A stretch of 64,000 nt of DNA from CAWDMN01 sp963803155 (GTDB lineage Bacteria > Acidobacteriota > Terriglobia > Versatilivoradales > Versatilivoraceae): assembly GCA_963803155.1 (NCBI GenBank), contig CAWDMN010000092.1, forward strand, positions 55,150 through 119,149, read 5' to 3'. The position numbers and the translations under genes were made by a program. Shown in pieces: positions 53,553 through 63,650 of this stretch. Positions within the stretch are counted from its first letter, which is position 1; each line of letters begins with the position of its first letter. Under the pieces are notes generated by a model. It ran no database searches. It was not told the DNA's origin and saw only the letters and a program-made list of their open reading frames with translations.

Positions 53553-54368
53553 TCAATTTTTGGCCTTGGGCTCGACGGGCTTGACTTGGCGCGCCTGGTC
53601 GGCAATTTCAATCAAATCTTCAATGGGGCGGAGAACCGTCAATGTCATATCTCCAGCGCGACGACGCCCTATTCCAATTCCTCCATCACCGCCATCCTGA
53701 TTTTGTTTGGTGAGAAGTATCCCCACGGCAACGCCTTCTTCGTTGAAAGCCAGACATCCCACGGCGCTGCCTAAATTATCGTCACCCACATAAAAAGACC
53801 TTGGTCCCTTGACAAAGGCTCCAATCCGCCCGGAGGAAATCAAGATCGCCCGATTGCCCACCTTACCCAGCCGGGAAATAACCAACAACTCATCCAACAA
53901 CTGCAGAGGTTTCCCATATGGCTTGAGTCCCACGGCGTTGAAAGATTGACCGGCTTCCCGCGGCTTGATGAAAGCCATATCTAGATTGGTATCTTTGAGG
54001 ACAATGTCGGCATCCACTTCCGTGCCATCTTCAAGCAATAAAGTGGTCTCTTTCACTTCTGATTCAATTTTGAACTGATTGGTCATTTGGGCCATCATCC
54101 GGAAACTTGAAGCAGGATCCAGGGCCGAAGCCGAAGTGACGGTCAATCCAGAGGGATCAATGACGGTTCCATTCAATTCCAGCTTCTGTTCCTGATCCCG
54201 GGTTTGTCCCATATAGTTCTGTTTCAAACGGATCACCACCCGAACCGTCACCACTGATTTGTGGTATTTTTCGGACACCATTTTTGCCGTCTGTTTTACA
54301 TCTCCAGCCCACCCAGAAGCGATGAACAAAATCATGTTGACGATCACAACTGCTGAAATTCTCTTCAT
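53553..54368 (-). CDS. Exported trypsin-fold protein lacking catalytic serine motif
   Basis: A 271-residue protein with signal peptide MKRISAVVIVNMILFIASGW. I start it at the ATG at 54368 (CTGGAG upstream) rather than 54419. Its strand pattern follows HtrA-like proteases (LNGTVIDPSGLTVTSASAL, ADIVLKDTNLDMAFIKP). The catalytic His loop reads VTSASAL and the GNSGG motif is replaced by LGSAVGCLAF, so it is a likely pseudo-protease. It lies 107 bases downstream of the complete HtrA gene in the same direction and may act as its partner or regulator. Confidence 0.75.
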   Translation of the reverse strand: MKRISAVVIVNMILFIASGWAGDVKQTAKMVSEKYHKSVVTVRVVIRLKQNYMGQTRDQEQKLELNGTVIDPSGLTVTSASALDPASSFRMMAQMTNQFKIESEVKETTLLLEDGTEVDADIVLKDTNLDMAFIKPREAGQSFNAVGLKPYGKPLQLLDELLVISRLGKVGNRAILISSGRIGAFVKGPRSFYVGDDNLGSAVGCLAFNEEGVAVGILLTKQNQDGGDGGIGIGRRRAGDMTLTVLRPIEDLIEIADQARQVKPVEPKAKN

Positions 54369-54475
54369 TGAATATATTCTCCAGACATCGCATTTTCGTG
54401 AATGATTCTGATAAAGCATAAGGTTTTGGCGTATTTCCCCAAGATCCTAATAGGCGAATTAAATTTCTGGCTATC

Positions 54476-56539
54476 TTACGGTTTATCGCGCCAAGCCGGT
54501 TCGATCTCAATAAAGAGAGTGGAAATCTCGCGCTTCACGAAAAAAACCACCTGGTGTGGTTTTCGGTCCCTCACACTCTTCAGGATCGTCTCCAAATCTT
54601 TTACCTCGTTGACCGGAGTTCCATCCACGGATTGAATCAAATCATCGGTTCTCAATCCTCCGATGGCTGCCCAGCCCCCGCTATCTACCTGGGTCACCAG
54701 CGCGCCCATCTGTTCCTTCTCCCACTTGTTTTTGACGCGATCCAGGTAAGAGATGTCGCGAGCTTTGAATTCAAATGCCACATCTTCATGGACCCGCAGT
54801 TCCTGTTCTTCTTTGGGCGCATCAATCAGTTCCGCGGATATCTTCATCGGTTTGCGGTCGCGAATGACGGAGAACTCCGGCCGGCTTCCCACCTTGTAAG
54901 CCCATAACATGGATGCGAACACTTCCGTATCGTGAGATTCGGAGGCTTCCACCAACTGATCATCCACATGCGTGATGACATCGCCGATTTGAAAGCCCGC
55001 CTTCTCCGCCGTGCTTTCAGGATAGACTTGTGTGATCCGCACTCCCATTTTTCCTTTGATGCCAAGGGCCGACGCCAATTTTTTTGAAAGCACCTGGGTA
55101 GCCACCGGAAGCCAGGCCTTGCGGGCTTCCGCGGGGGGGTCCTGCGGGGGGCGGATCCCCACCTCCACCACGGAAAGTTGCCGGGTGTTTTCCCGTTCAA
55201 AAGCCACCAGAATCGGCTCCGGTTCTTTTTTCCCCGAGGTCAACTCATCCGTCAATTTGCGAAGGGCTTCCAAATCGGCCACCGGTTTCCCCGCCACTTC
55301 CACAATCACATCTTGCATGCGCAAGGAAGGCTGAGCCAAGTTGATGGGTCCGCCCTGACGTGCGCTTCCAATCAGGACTCCGCGCGTGTCGGGCCGCTGC
55401 ATTTCCTTGGCTTCCATCTTAGTGAGACGGCGCGCGGTCATCCCCCATTCCGGAAACTCCACCTCTTTGCCCTGCGCTTCATCGCGCAGTTCCGAGGTGA
55501 TCTTCAAAAGGTTTTCCCGGCCCTCGCGCTGCACGGCAAATTCCATGGTCCCGCCTACTGGTTTGGATATCACGGAGCGGATGAAAGAAGGCAATTCCTC
55601 CCGAAATCGCACCGTAACCGGGGCGCCATCCAGAGCGGTGACTATATCTCCTGCTTTCAATCCGGCCTTTTCAGCGGGGGATCCCGGGATGACTCCCGAT
55701 ACCAGCACGCCCCGAGCTGGAACCGGTGTGCCGGTGGATTTCAATAAAGGCTGAAAATTGGCTCCAATCCAAGCCCGCCGGACACTGCCATGTTGCATTA
55801 GATCCCTGGCAATTGCGCCAGCCAAATCCGCGGGAATAGCGCCCGCCAGCCCATAACCAATTTCGTTTATGCCCACAATTTCCCCTTTGAGATTGACCAG
55901 GGGCCCACCGGAATTCCCCGGGAAAATGGGAGCATCATGGCCGATCCACTTCACAATCGAGCCAACATCCTCTCCATCCAGAGTCAAGCCGCCTGTCATC
56001 GATTTCGGGAAAATCATGTCCAGATTGGAAACAATCCCCTTCGTCACGGATTGCGAAATAGCCAGGGGACACCCCATCGCCAGAATCGGTTCCCCGACCC
56101 GCAATTGCGACGATTGGCCAAATTTGGCGACCGAAAGAGGCGGGGCATTTTTGGCGCGGGAGGACAGATCCAACTTTACAATGGAAATGTCGGCTAATGG
56201 ATCAGTCCCAACCAGCGTGGCCTCCAGCTCTTCGCGGGTCGAGAGGACACAACGGATGGCCAGAGCCTTTCCCGCCACATGGTGGTTGGTGATCACATGC
56301 CCTTCCAGCGAAATAATCGCGCCGCTGCCGCTGGCCTGATACTTCCGCTCCCGTCCTTCCACCGGTTGGCTGGTGAGCACGTAAACCTGCACCAAAGCCG
56401 GATAAACCGCGGTGATAGCGACATCCAGCCTTGGATCCCCGGTTTTTACGGAGCTCGCGGCGATAGCCCAACCATGGGTGTTCCATCCAAAGCTGGCCGC
56501 GATTAAAATTGCGAGAACATACTTTTTCCAATCCCTCAT
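54476..56539 (-). CDS. HtrA/DegP-like serine protease with multiple PDZ domains
   Basis: A 687-residue exported protease, started at ATG 56539 after GAGGAG. A signal or anchor segment (about residues 7-28) precedes the trypsin-like domain with the complete triad: His87 (ITNHHVAG), Asp117 (LADISIVKLD) and Ser210 (FPGNSGGPL). At least three PDZ-like domains follow (VIPGSPAEKAGLKAGDIV, VYPESTAEKAGFQIGDVI, VDSGGWAAIGGLRTDDLI), more than the usual two. It should act in periplasmic protein quality control. A degenerate paralogue follows in the same operon. Confidence 0.92.
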   Translation of the reverse strand: MRDWKKYVLAILIAASFGWNTHGWAIAASSVKTGDPRLDVAITAVYPALVQVYVLTSQPVEGRERKYQASGSGAIISLEGHVITNHHVAGKALAIRCVLSTREELEATLVGTDPLADISIVKLDLSSRAKNAPPLSVAKFGQSSQLRVGEPILAMGCPLAISQSVTKGIVSNLDMIFPKSMTGGLTLDGEDVGSIVKWIGHDAPIFPGNSGGPLVNLKGEIVGINEIGYGLAGAIPADLAGAIARDLMQHGSVRRAWIGANFQPLLKSTGTPVPARGVLVSGVIPGSPAEKAGLKAGDIVTALDGAPVTVRFREELPSFIRSVISKPVGGTMEFAVQREGRENLLKITSELRDEAQGKEVEFPEWGMTARRLTKMEAKEMQRPDTRGVLIGSARQGGPINLAQPSLRMQDVIVEVAGKPVADLEALRKLTDELTSGKKEPEPILVAFERENTRQLSVVEVGIRPPQDPPAEARKAWLPVATQVLSKKLASALGIKGKMGVRITQVYPESTAEKAGFQIGDVITHVDDQLVEASESHDTEVFASMLWAYKVGSRPEFSVIRDRKPMKISAELIDAPKEEQELRVHEDVAFEFKARDISYLDRVKNKWEKEQMGALVTQVDSGGWAAIGGLRTDDLIQSVDGTPVNEVKDLETILKSVRDRKPHQVVFFVKREISTLFIEIEPAWRDKP

Positions 56540-56765
56540 GCGGAGATTTCTCCTCGTTCGATCAAGAATCATAAAGTTTACTCTTTATTGCCCCGGCGGA
56601 ATTTCCATCTGGCAAGGAGTGCCCGCTGAAAGCATTCTTCCTGCAGCGGATTTCTCCAAGACGAACGGTTCGGCGAATTCATCCGCCGACGGACGAACCA
56701 TCCTGCCATGCACTTGGCAATTGGCCCTTTATATCATGAAAAGCCGGCGGGCCGGTCACGGAAAG

Positions 56766-59309
56766 TCAGAATACGCTGGCCAATGAGACCACTTTCAGGT
56801 TAGCCGAGAGGTCTCTCGAACTCACCTTTAACTTGGGATGAAAAATAACTTCCGTCTGTTGCCCCGGCACTAAGTCGAAATAGTTTTCACTGAATAACCC
56901 GTCATAATCTGGCATGGACAAATAGACATCCCTTGCCAACTTTTCCGACGATAGTACAATTTTCAGTCCATCAGGGATTTCTGTAAACTTTGTCTTGATT
57001 CCAGGATCGGACAATTTCAGCTGCTGTGCCGGTAAAAAAAAGTGATGATTCTCCGCTCGGACCGTTCCCTCCGTTTTCAATTCGCAGCGCAAAAAGACTC
57101 TGGAAGGATCATGGCCCCGAAGCAGTTGGTCCCGGCTTATTTTCAGGTAAACAGCGCTGCTCAGCCCAGGGATCTTCACTGGGATTTCCTGGTGAAGGAT
57201 CCGGTCGCCCCGGAAATCCAGCAGGCTGACACTCAGCAGACCCTCCACTACCTGCAATCGATCGGACACGACAAATATTCCAAGGCTGCCCGCATCTTCG
57301 TTGATGCTAACCAGAAGCTCCCGATAAAATCGCCTGGCATAATATTGCAGAGCCTTCCAGTGTCCCCAATAATCAATGCTCGACCAGGATAGGGCCGGCC
57401 AGCAATCATTGTATTGCCAAAAAAGCGATCCCATGATGCGCGGGCGTTCACGCCGCAAATGTTCGGCTCCTATCTTCACGCCATGGGCCTGACTCAATTG
57501 GCTCAAATAGATCAGCGATGAAAAATCTTTTGGCTGGGGAAATTCGCGTAGCAAATATTCGAGAATGCGCTCATTGCCGCGCAACTGTTTCTGGTGGCCG
57601 CTCAGGACCGGGGAGCCCATCCAACGGTCCGACGGCCAGGTGAACTTGTTCACGGTGCTTGAATCCGGCAAAGATTGGACTCCATATTCACTCATAAACC
57701 GGGGCAATTGTTTTTTATAATCATCGAAGGGCAACTGCCCATGCCAGACCCCCCAATAATGCAAGTCGCCGAAATTCTGAGAATCAGGATCTGCCTCTGA
57801 ATTGGAACTAGGAGAACTCGGCCAGTAAGGCCTCCCCGAATCCAAGGCGGCGCAAAGATTTGGGATCAGCTGAGTGAAGAGTCGGGTATTTTCATTCCAG
57901 CAGGTTTGTGGCACTTTTTTCTTCCAGCCCCAATGTTGCCAAGCTGTCTCAATTTCATTATTGCCGCACCAGAGCGCAAGCGAAGGATGATTCCGCAGAC
58001 GGATGATTTGGTCTTTGACCTCCGCGCTGACATTTTCTACAAATCCCTCGTCCCCTGGGTAAAGGCTGCAGGCAAATATGAAATCCTGCCAGACCAGGAT
58101 TCCTAGTTCATCGCACAAATTATAAAAGGCATCATCTTCGTAAAATCCGCCTCCCCAAACCCGAAGCATGTTCATCCGCGCGGATTGCGCGGATTCCAAA
58201 AGATGGCGGTATCGTTCGGGAGTCATTCGCGAGGGGAAACTGTCTGGTGGGATCCAATTCGCCCCTTTTGCAAAGACCGGAACTCCATTCACTACAAACT
58301 CAAAGCTCTTCCCCCAGGCGTCTTTTTGCTGGCGCAATTGCAGCGAGCGCAGCCCCACCTGCATTTCCGATTCGCCGATCACTCGCTTCCCATCACAAAG
58401 TTGGAGACAAACCCTATAGAGCGACGGCATACCCAATCCATTCGGCCACCAACGGCGGGGACGAAAAATTTCAAAATCGATCTCGAAGGAATTCATTCCA
58501 TTCTGCAATTTGACGGGACGTCTCACGGAGGGAAACTGGCCTTGCGGACTTGTCAAGTTCAAGGAAAGGCCATGGGAACCGATGGAATGCACCTGGACTC
58601 TCGCTTTCAGGCTGGCTTGCTGCTCATCGAGGAAAGTTTGCACAATGTGCACATCCGCGATTTTCGCCTGATCCCATGCTTCCAGATAGACGGGACGCCA
58701 GAGACCGGAGGTGACCAGCCTCGGACCCCAATCCCAGCCATAATGATAAGGCGCCTTGCGTGTGAAGGGGCTGCTCTTTTCACCCCGATCCATGGGCGCG
58801 GGCAATTGGTATTTCAGTTTATTCATTTGGGGAAGAACTTCCGCGATGGGGGAGCGGAAAATAACTGAGAGCTGGTTCATGCCAGGGTGAAGAATATTTT
58901 TGACCGGGATTCGCCATTGACGAAACATGTTGGCCGCCCGCAAAATTTCTTTCCCGTTGAGCCAAACCGCGGCATAAGTGTCCAATCCCTCAAAAGCCAA
59001 TTCGATCTGTTCATGCCGAAGCAGTGCCGCCGAGGGTTCAAACTCCGTGCGGTACTCCCAATTCACCCAGCTGACCCACTGGATTTTGTTTTCATTGTCA
59101 CGAAAAAATGGGTCGGGAATAAGTTGATGAGCCATCAAATCCGTGTGAATGCAACCAGGCACGCTCGCAGAGCGCCACATGGGCTTGCCCTCGACGCGGA
59201 ACTGCCAACCCGTGTGCAAATAAACTCGAGAGCGAGACGGACTTCCGGAGGCAAAACAAATAGCCAAAACGAAGATGAAGTTGAAAAGGAATCCGCATCG
59301 AATCATCAT
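56766..59309 (-). CDS. Exported beta-mannosidase-like GH2 enzyme
   Basis: An 847-residue GH2 protein with a signal peptide (ending near AICFASGSPS). It has the beta-mannosidase layout: a sugar-binding N-terminal domain (YRTEFEPSAALLRHEQIELA, FEGLDTYAAVWLNG), then a barrel with the acid/base LALWCGNNEIE and the nucleophile MSEYGVQSLP. Motifs GWDWGPRL and RVWGGGFYEDD are typical for mannosidases. It probably removes beta-mannose from oligosaccharides outside the cytoplasm. Starts MM at 59309/59306; the ribosome-binding site is weak. It is monocistronic. Confidence 0.92.
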   Translation of the reverse strand: MMIRCGFLFNFIFVLAICFASGSPSRSRVYLHTGWQFRVEGKPMWRSASVPGCIHTDLMAHQLIPDPFFRDNENKIQWVSWVNWEYRTEFEPSAALLRHEQIELAFEGLDTYAAVWLNGKEILRAANMFRQWRIPVKNILHPGMNQLSVIFRSPIAEVLPQMNKLKYQLPAPMDRGEKSSPFTRKAPYHYGWDWGPRLVTSGLWRPVYLEAWDQAKIADVHIVQTFLDEQQASLKARVQVHSIGSHGLSLNLTSPQGQFPSVRRPVKLQNGMNSFEIDFEIFRPRRWWPNGLGMPSLYRVCLQLCDGKRVIGESEMQVGLRSLQLRQQKDAWGKSFEFVVNGVPVFAKGANWIPPDSFPSRMTPERYRHLLESAQSARMNMLRVWGGGFYEDDAFYNLCDELGILVWQDFIFACSLYPGDEGFVENVSAEVKDQIIRLRNHPSLALWCGNNEIETAWQHWGWKKKVPQTCWNENTRLFTQLIPNLCAALDSGRPYWPSSPSSNSEADPDSQNFGDLHYWGVWHGQLPFDDYKKQLPRFMSEYGVQSLPDSSTVNKFTWPSDRWMGSPVLSGHQKQLRGNERILEYLLREFPQPKDFSSLIYLSQLSQAHGVKIGAEHLRRERPRIMGSLFWQYNDCWPALSWSSIDYWGHWKALQYYARRFYRELLVSINEDAGSLGIFVVSDRLQVVEGLLSVSLLDFRGDRILHQEIPVKIPGLSSAVYLKISRDQLLRGHDPSRVFLRCELKTEGTVRAENHHFFLPAQQLKLSDPGIKTKFTEIPDGLKIVLSSEKLARDVYLSMPDYDGLFSENYFDLVPGQQTEVIFHPKLKVSSRDLSANLKVVSLASVF

Positions 59310-59955
59310 GTGCCTATTCGGAATTGTTCGTGTTCCTTTCTTCCAAGAGCATCACTGTCTGAAAGATCCTTCCAAACAATATCATTCTCTGTTGGTCGAA
59401 ACAATGCCTCCGCGGATCAAGGGCTACAATGGCTGAGGAGATTCAAACAGGATGTGGTGCGGAGCACAGCCAGCGCTCTTGGCAGCGACGGCGGCTACGC
59501 AGTGCCTCGCCACATTTTTCCCGCTAATGGACAATTCGCCCTTGCTTCCTTGAGCCACGGAAGCTGACGATTTTTGAGTCGAGTTTTATTCTGGCTTATC
59601 CCTACCTCCCCATATTCGGGGACAAAGTCTCGCTTGTCTATTGTCTCTCACATATATTTCACCTCCCTAGAAAATCCTGGGGCCAGAGACCTCACAGGTC
59701 TTGGAGACCTGTGAGGTCTGGAGATTTTCATCGTCTTGTTGTGACAGCCTCGCTGGCATGAGTGGCTATTCTGCTTTGGCGTCTACGAATTCTTCAAACT
59801 CCCTTAAAACACTTGCTATTGCCTGGCTCCTTGTGCCACCATGCGTGTTACTTGCCGTTCGCAAGTAACTATTGTCGTCTTTCTTGCAGGCATGAAATAG
59901 TTATTCTCATTCCGGGCAAATCAATCAGAATACCTTAAGGAAAGGTTCTTATATC
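59310..59955. repeat. Gene-free region with palindromes and core copy 9
   Basis: About 645 bases between divergent genes. AGACCTCACAGGTC (59689-59702) and GACCTGTGAGGTCT form a near-perfect hairpin ending at 59720. Directly after it is an inverted core copy (59724-59766; on the minus strand GCCAGCGAGGCTGTC then ACAACAAGACGATGAAAAT). The remainder should contain both promoters; none is clear. Confidence 0.7.
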
Positions 59956-62900
59956 ATGAAACTGTCAACCAGTAGGAATGGCTTCAAGTGGAAATTCGGA
60001 TTTTTGTTTTGTCTGGCCTGCCTTTGCCTTGCCCAACCGCTGCCGGCAATAGCGCCGGTTTCGGTGCAATTCACGCATGGTACGAGGGAAATACCCACTT
60101 ATAGTTTCGGCCGCTCGGAAGCCGTGGCGCCTCACTTTCGAACGATTGAGAACATGGGACACTATCCATACACCGCCTTGGATTGGGACTCCCGGGCCCG
60201 GCGCCCCTTGCCGGTGAAGTACGATTCGCTGGTGCTTGAAAACGAATACCTGCGGGTGGAATTTCTGCCGGAATTGGGTGGAAGGATTTATTCCGCCTAT
60301 GACAAAGTAGCCAAGCGGGAGCTCTTTTATCGCCCGACAGTGATTAAGCCGGGCCGCTACAATCAGCGCGGAGGCTGGCCGGTGGGAAATCTGGAACTGT
60401 ATGGACCTTTCGACGCCCACATGCTCACCTGGCCTGGAGAGCCCTGGGCGTGGGCATTGACGCGCCAGGCCGATGGAAGCGCTACCGTCATTCTTTCGCA
60501 CATCGATCATTTTTTTAGGGACAAAATATCGCTCGAAGTTACGCTGCGTCCCGGTCACGCCTATGTGGAAGTCGGCATCCGCCTGCGCAATCGCAATCTG
60601 CTGCCCAACCGATATCTGCTCTGGACCAATGCCGGAGTCGCCACGACTGAAGGAAGCCGGTTTGTTTATCCCATGACTCAGACCATTGGGCATGACAGCT
60701 CTTCGCTTGGCCACTGGCCATTCATCAACGGGGTTGACATGACGTGGAACAAGAACAACAAAAACATGCTCGGAGTGTTTGGACTCGATATTTACGATAA
60801 CTTTATGTCGATTTATGACTACCAGACCGACTTCGGCACCATCTGCCACACCAACCGCCTCTTGGCGCGCGGGATGAAGACCTGGACCTTTGGGGCAGGG
60901 CCGACCGCTTTGCGTCAGATGGAAACCTATACCGACAAAGACGGTCTTTATATGGAAACCCAGAGTGGCCGGTTTATTTGGGATGGAAATTATGAGTTTA
61001 TTGATCCTGGCCAAACGGACGGATGGACGGAACGCTGGTTTGGAGCCGGCGGATTAGGCGGTTTGACCTCCGCGACCAGCGAGGCTTCATTCTTTTTAGA
61101 CACACCCGCGGCGCTCCCGGGAGAGGCCAAATTGGCGGTGACGGCAACGGCTAATTATTCGGGAGCACAGCTTGAGTTGCGCGCCGCGGATATGCAGATC
61201 TGGAAAGCCCAAACCAATTTGTCGCACGGGCTGGTTTACCGAAGCGCCATTGCCTTGGGAGAGAAAACCAAGGATCAGATTCTCAATTTCCGAATCCTCA
61301 GTCAAACTGGAAAAGTCCTGCTCGATTACAAACAATATCCCGGTGGATCCCACCCCAACGCGGCATATGCGCAAGATTCCATCCCCAGGAAATTCGGCGC
61401 CCCGGAAACCTTGACAGCTGAAGAAGCCTATCAAAAAGGATTGGGGCACGAGAAATTCGGCCAGCTCACGGATGCCGAAGCCGCCTATCAGTTGGCGCTT
61501 TCCAAGGATTCGATGTTTTCTCTTCCCAACCTCCGTCTGGGATTGATGGCCCTCGATCGGTTTCAGACTGAAGAAGCGAGGAAATATTTTGAAAAGGTCC
61601 TGGAGCGCGATCCCACCAATGGCGATGCTCATTTCTACCTTGGAGTGATTCACTCCCAAGCCTGCCGGAGCCTGGAAGCGCGCCGCCATTACTATCGCAT
61701 TCTGCCGAATTCCGACAAGATTGCCTTGCGCGATTATGGATTGGCTTTGGTGGATTTGCACGAGAACCTGCGGGAAGAGGCATTTTCAAAGATTGCGGCG
61801 GCCGCCGCGGGTTCACCCTTGAATCTCGCCATTCGCCAAGCTCATGCTTATTTGCTGCGAAAAACCGGGAAAGCCGTGCTGGCAGCAAAGGAACGGAAGG
61901 CAATTCTGGAGATGGACCCCACCAATGCTTTCGCGAGAATGGAAGAGAAGATTGACTCCCTGGCAAAAACTACTTCCTCAAAAGAAGAGGAGGGATCTCT
62001 CGACCGTGCGTGTGCCGGACATCCTCAGGGATATCTTGAGTTGGCCACCGAATATTTCCGGCTCTCCGCCTGGAAGGAAGCTGGATTGGCGCTGGATGCT
62101 GGAATCCGATCCGCTCAGACGGCCAAACAACTCCCCTATCCGCTGCTTCATTATTATCGGGCGTTTGCCGCGAAACAGCTGCAAGATGCAGACACGGCTC
62201 ACCAACAGTTGAAAATGGCCCGAGAAGTGGATTTGCAGCTCGAGATTTTCCCCTTCCGGCGCGAAGACGAATTGGTGTTCAAGGAGGCTCTGGCTGCCGA
62301 TCCCAAAGACGCCAATGCCGCCTCGCTCCTGGGCGATCTGGTTTATAGCCGCCAGCGTAAGGAGGAAGCCGTCGAATTGTGGCGGCAGGGGGTGGCCGCT
62401 AATCCTCTTCATTTTTCTTGCCTGCGAAATCTGGGACTGGCGTTGCTTCTTGGGGGAGACCAACAGAATGGTTTGGCATACCTGACCCGCGCCTCGGAAC
62501 AAAAACCGGAACATCTGGCCACCGTCACGCTTCTCGCCAACACCTATGCTCGGATCGGCAATGTTGAAGCCGCGCGTCAGACCTTTCAGCGCGCACTCGA
62601 GAAGCGTCCCGGCAGCGATCCTTTGCTGGAACGGCTGGCGTCAGTGGAGGCTCAGATGGGGAATTACAGCCGGGCATTGGAATTGTTGGACGGACACACC
62701 TTCGGGGCCACTCATCAATCCTACTCTTTGCTGCATCTTTACCGCGCCATCCGCCTGGCACTAGCCCTGCAGGAATCCAGACAAGGCCGCTATACTCAAG
62801 CGCTCGATCATTTGCATGCAGCCTCTCAGCCGCCCACCAGCTTGGGCGTGGACGACTTTGCCACGGTTCAGAGCGCCCGCCTGCTGGTCCATGAAGCACT

Positions 62901-63273
62901 GATCCATCTGGCGGCCGGCCAGAGCGCGGAAGCTGCCCAAGCATGGACTCAAGCCGCCAGGGTTCGCGATGACGACGTGGAAACGGAAGGACTCTTCCGG
63001 GCCATCGCCCTTTATAAAATCAACGAAAAGGAGACTGCCGAGAAATGGCTAAATGAGTTTCTGCCAGTCAATGAACAACGGCAAACCGACAATTCCCAGG
63101 ATCTGCGCACTCATGCGTATGGGTTGGCGGGGATCTATTATGCTTTTATTGGAGACAAAGACCAAGCCGCCGCAAGTTTCAAACATGCGCTGCAAATCGA
63201 TCAGTCGTACCAGTATGCCCGAACCGGCCTGGCCTGGCTGGAAGCCGGGCTATATGAACAATTGCATCGCTAG
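59956..63273 (+). CDS. Exported DUF5107 protein with C-terminal TPR repeats
   Basis: A 1105-residue protein with a signal peptide (ending near LAQPLPAIAP). The N-terminal half is a DUF5107 domain, which has a galactose-mutarotase-like fold (YDSLVLENEYLRVEFLPELGGRIYSAYDK, LYGPFDAHMLTWPGEPWAW). The C-terminal half (from about residue 490) is a series of TPR repeats such as AYQKGLGHEKFGQLTDAEAA and LRNLGLALLLGGDQQNGLAY. DUF5107 proteins accompany carbohydrate-degradation genes, matching the GH2 neighbour upstream in the opposite direction. The frame is intact over 3.3 kb. Confidence 0.9.
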   Translation: MKLSTSRNGFKWKFGFLFCLACLCLAQPLPAIAPVSVQFTHGTREIPTYSFGRSEAVAPHFRTIENMGHYPYTALDWDSRARRPLPVKYDSLVLENEYLRVEFLPELGGRIYSAYDKVAKRELFYRPTVIKPGRYNQRGGWPVGNLELYGPFDAHMLTWPGEPWAWALTRQADGSATVILSHIDHFFRDKISLEVTLRPGHAYVEVGIRLRNRNLLPNRYLLWTNAGVATTEGSRFVYPMTQTIGHDSSSLGHWPFINGVDMTWNKNNKNMLGVFGLDIYDNFMSIYDYQTDFGTICHTNRLLARGMKTWTFGAGPTALRQMETYTDKDGLYMETQSGRFIWDGNYEFIDPGQTDGWTERWFGAGGLGGLTSATSEASFFLDTPAALPGEAKLAVTATANYSGAQLELRAADMQIWKAQTNLSHGLVYRSAIALGEKTKDQILNFRILSQTGKVLLDYKQYPGGSHPNAAYAQDSIPRKFGAPETLTAEEAYQKGLGHEKFGQLTDAEAAYQLALSKDSMFSLPNLRLGLMALDRFQTEEARKYFEKVLERDPTNGDAHFYLGVIHSQACRSLEARRHYYRILPNSDKIALRDYGLALVDLHENLREEAFSKIAAAAAGSPLNLAIRQAHAYLLRKTGKAVLAAKERKAILEMDPTNAFARMEEKIDSLAKTTSSKEEEGSLDRACAGHPQGYLELATEYFRLSAWKEAGLALDAGIRSAQTAKQLPYPLLHYYRAFAAKQLQDADTAHQQLKMAREVDLQLEIFPFRREDELVFKEALAADPKDANAASLLGDLVYSRQRKEEAVELWRQGVAANPLHFSCLRNLGLALLLGGDQQNGLAYLTRASEQKPEHLATVTLLANTYARIGNVEAARQTFQRALEKRPGSDPLLERLASVEAQMGNYSRALELLDGHTFGATHQSYSLLHLYRAIRLALALQESRQGRYTQALDHLHAASQPPTSLGVDDFATVQSARLLVHEALIHLAAGQSAEAAQAWTQAARVRDDDVETEGLFRAIALYKINEKETAEKWLNEFLPVNEQRQTDNSQDLRTHAYGLAGIYYAFIGDKDQAAASFKHALQIDQSYQYARTGLAWLEAGLYEQLHR

Positions 63274-63362
63274 CAAGCTTGGCTTCTACAAGTTGACGGT
63301 TCTGATTTTTTTATTGCCGCCTCTTTAGATCCCAGCAGGCTGAGAAATTATCCCGCACGCAA

Positions 63363-63650
63363 AGTTCCCCTCCTTTTTTCAAGGAGGGGTCGGCCGCCAT
63401 CGGCGGACGGGGGTGGTTGCTGCTGAGTAGCCACTGTTTGCCATTGTAGTCTGTGAATACTCTCATCGACACCTCGACTCATGCAATCCATCGCAGCCGC
63501 GCAAATCCTCGCACCACCCCGCCCTTCGAGCACCCCTTCCGCCAGAACGGATTTAACAACCTCGTCCGAGGCGGGGAACTGTGTCGCACAAGCTCCCCTC
63601 CTTTTTTCAAGGAGGGGTCGTCCGTCAACAGACGGACGGGGGTGGTTGGA
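63363..63650. repeat. Two direct repeats with CCCCTCC hairpin
   Basis: Two copies (63364-63418 and 63595-63650) share CCCCTCCTTTTTTCAAGGAGGGG plus a second hairpin (CCGCCATCGGCGG or CCGTCAACAGACGG) and GGGGGTGGTTG. They are about 230 bases apart in the same orientation. The second overlaps the last codons of the DUF559 gene. The 350-base spacer has no other gene. Confidence 0.8.
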
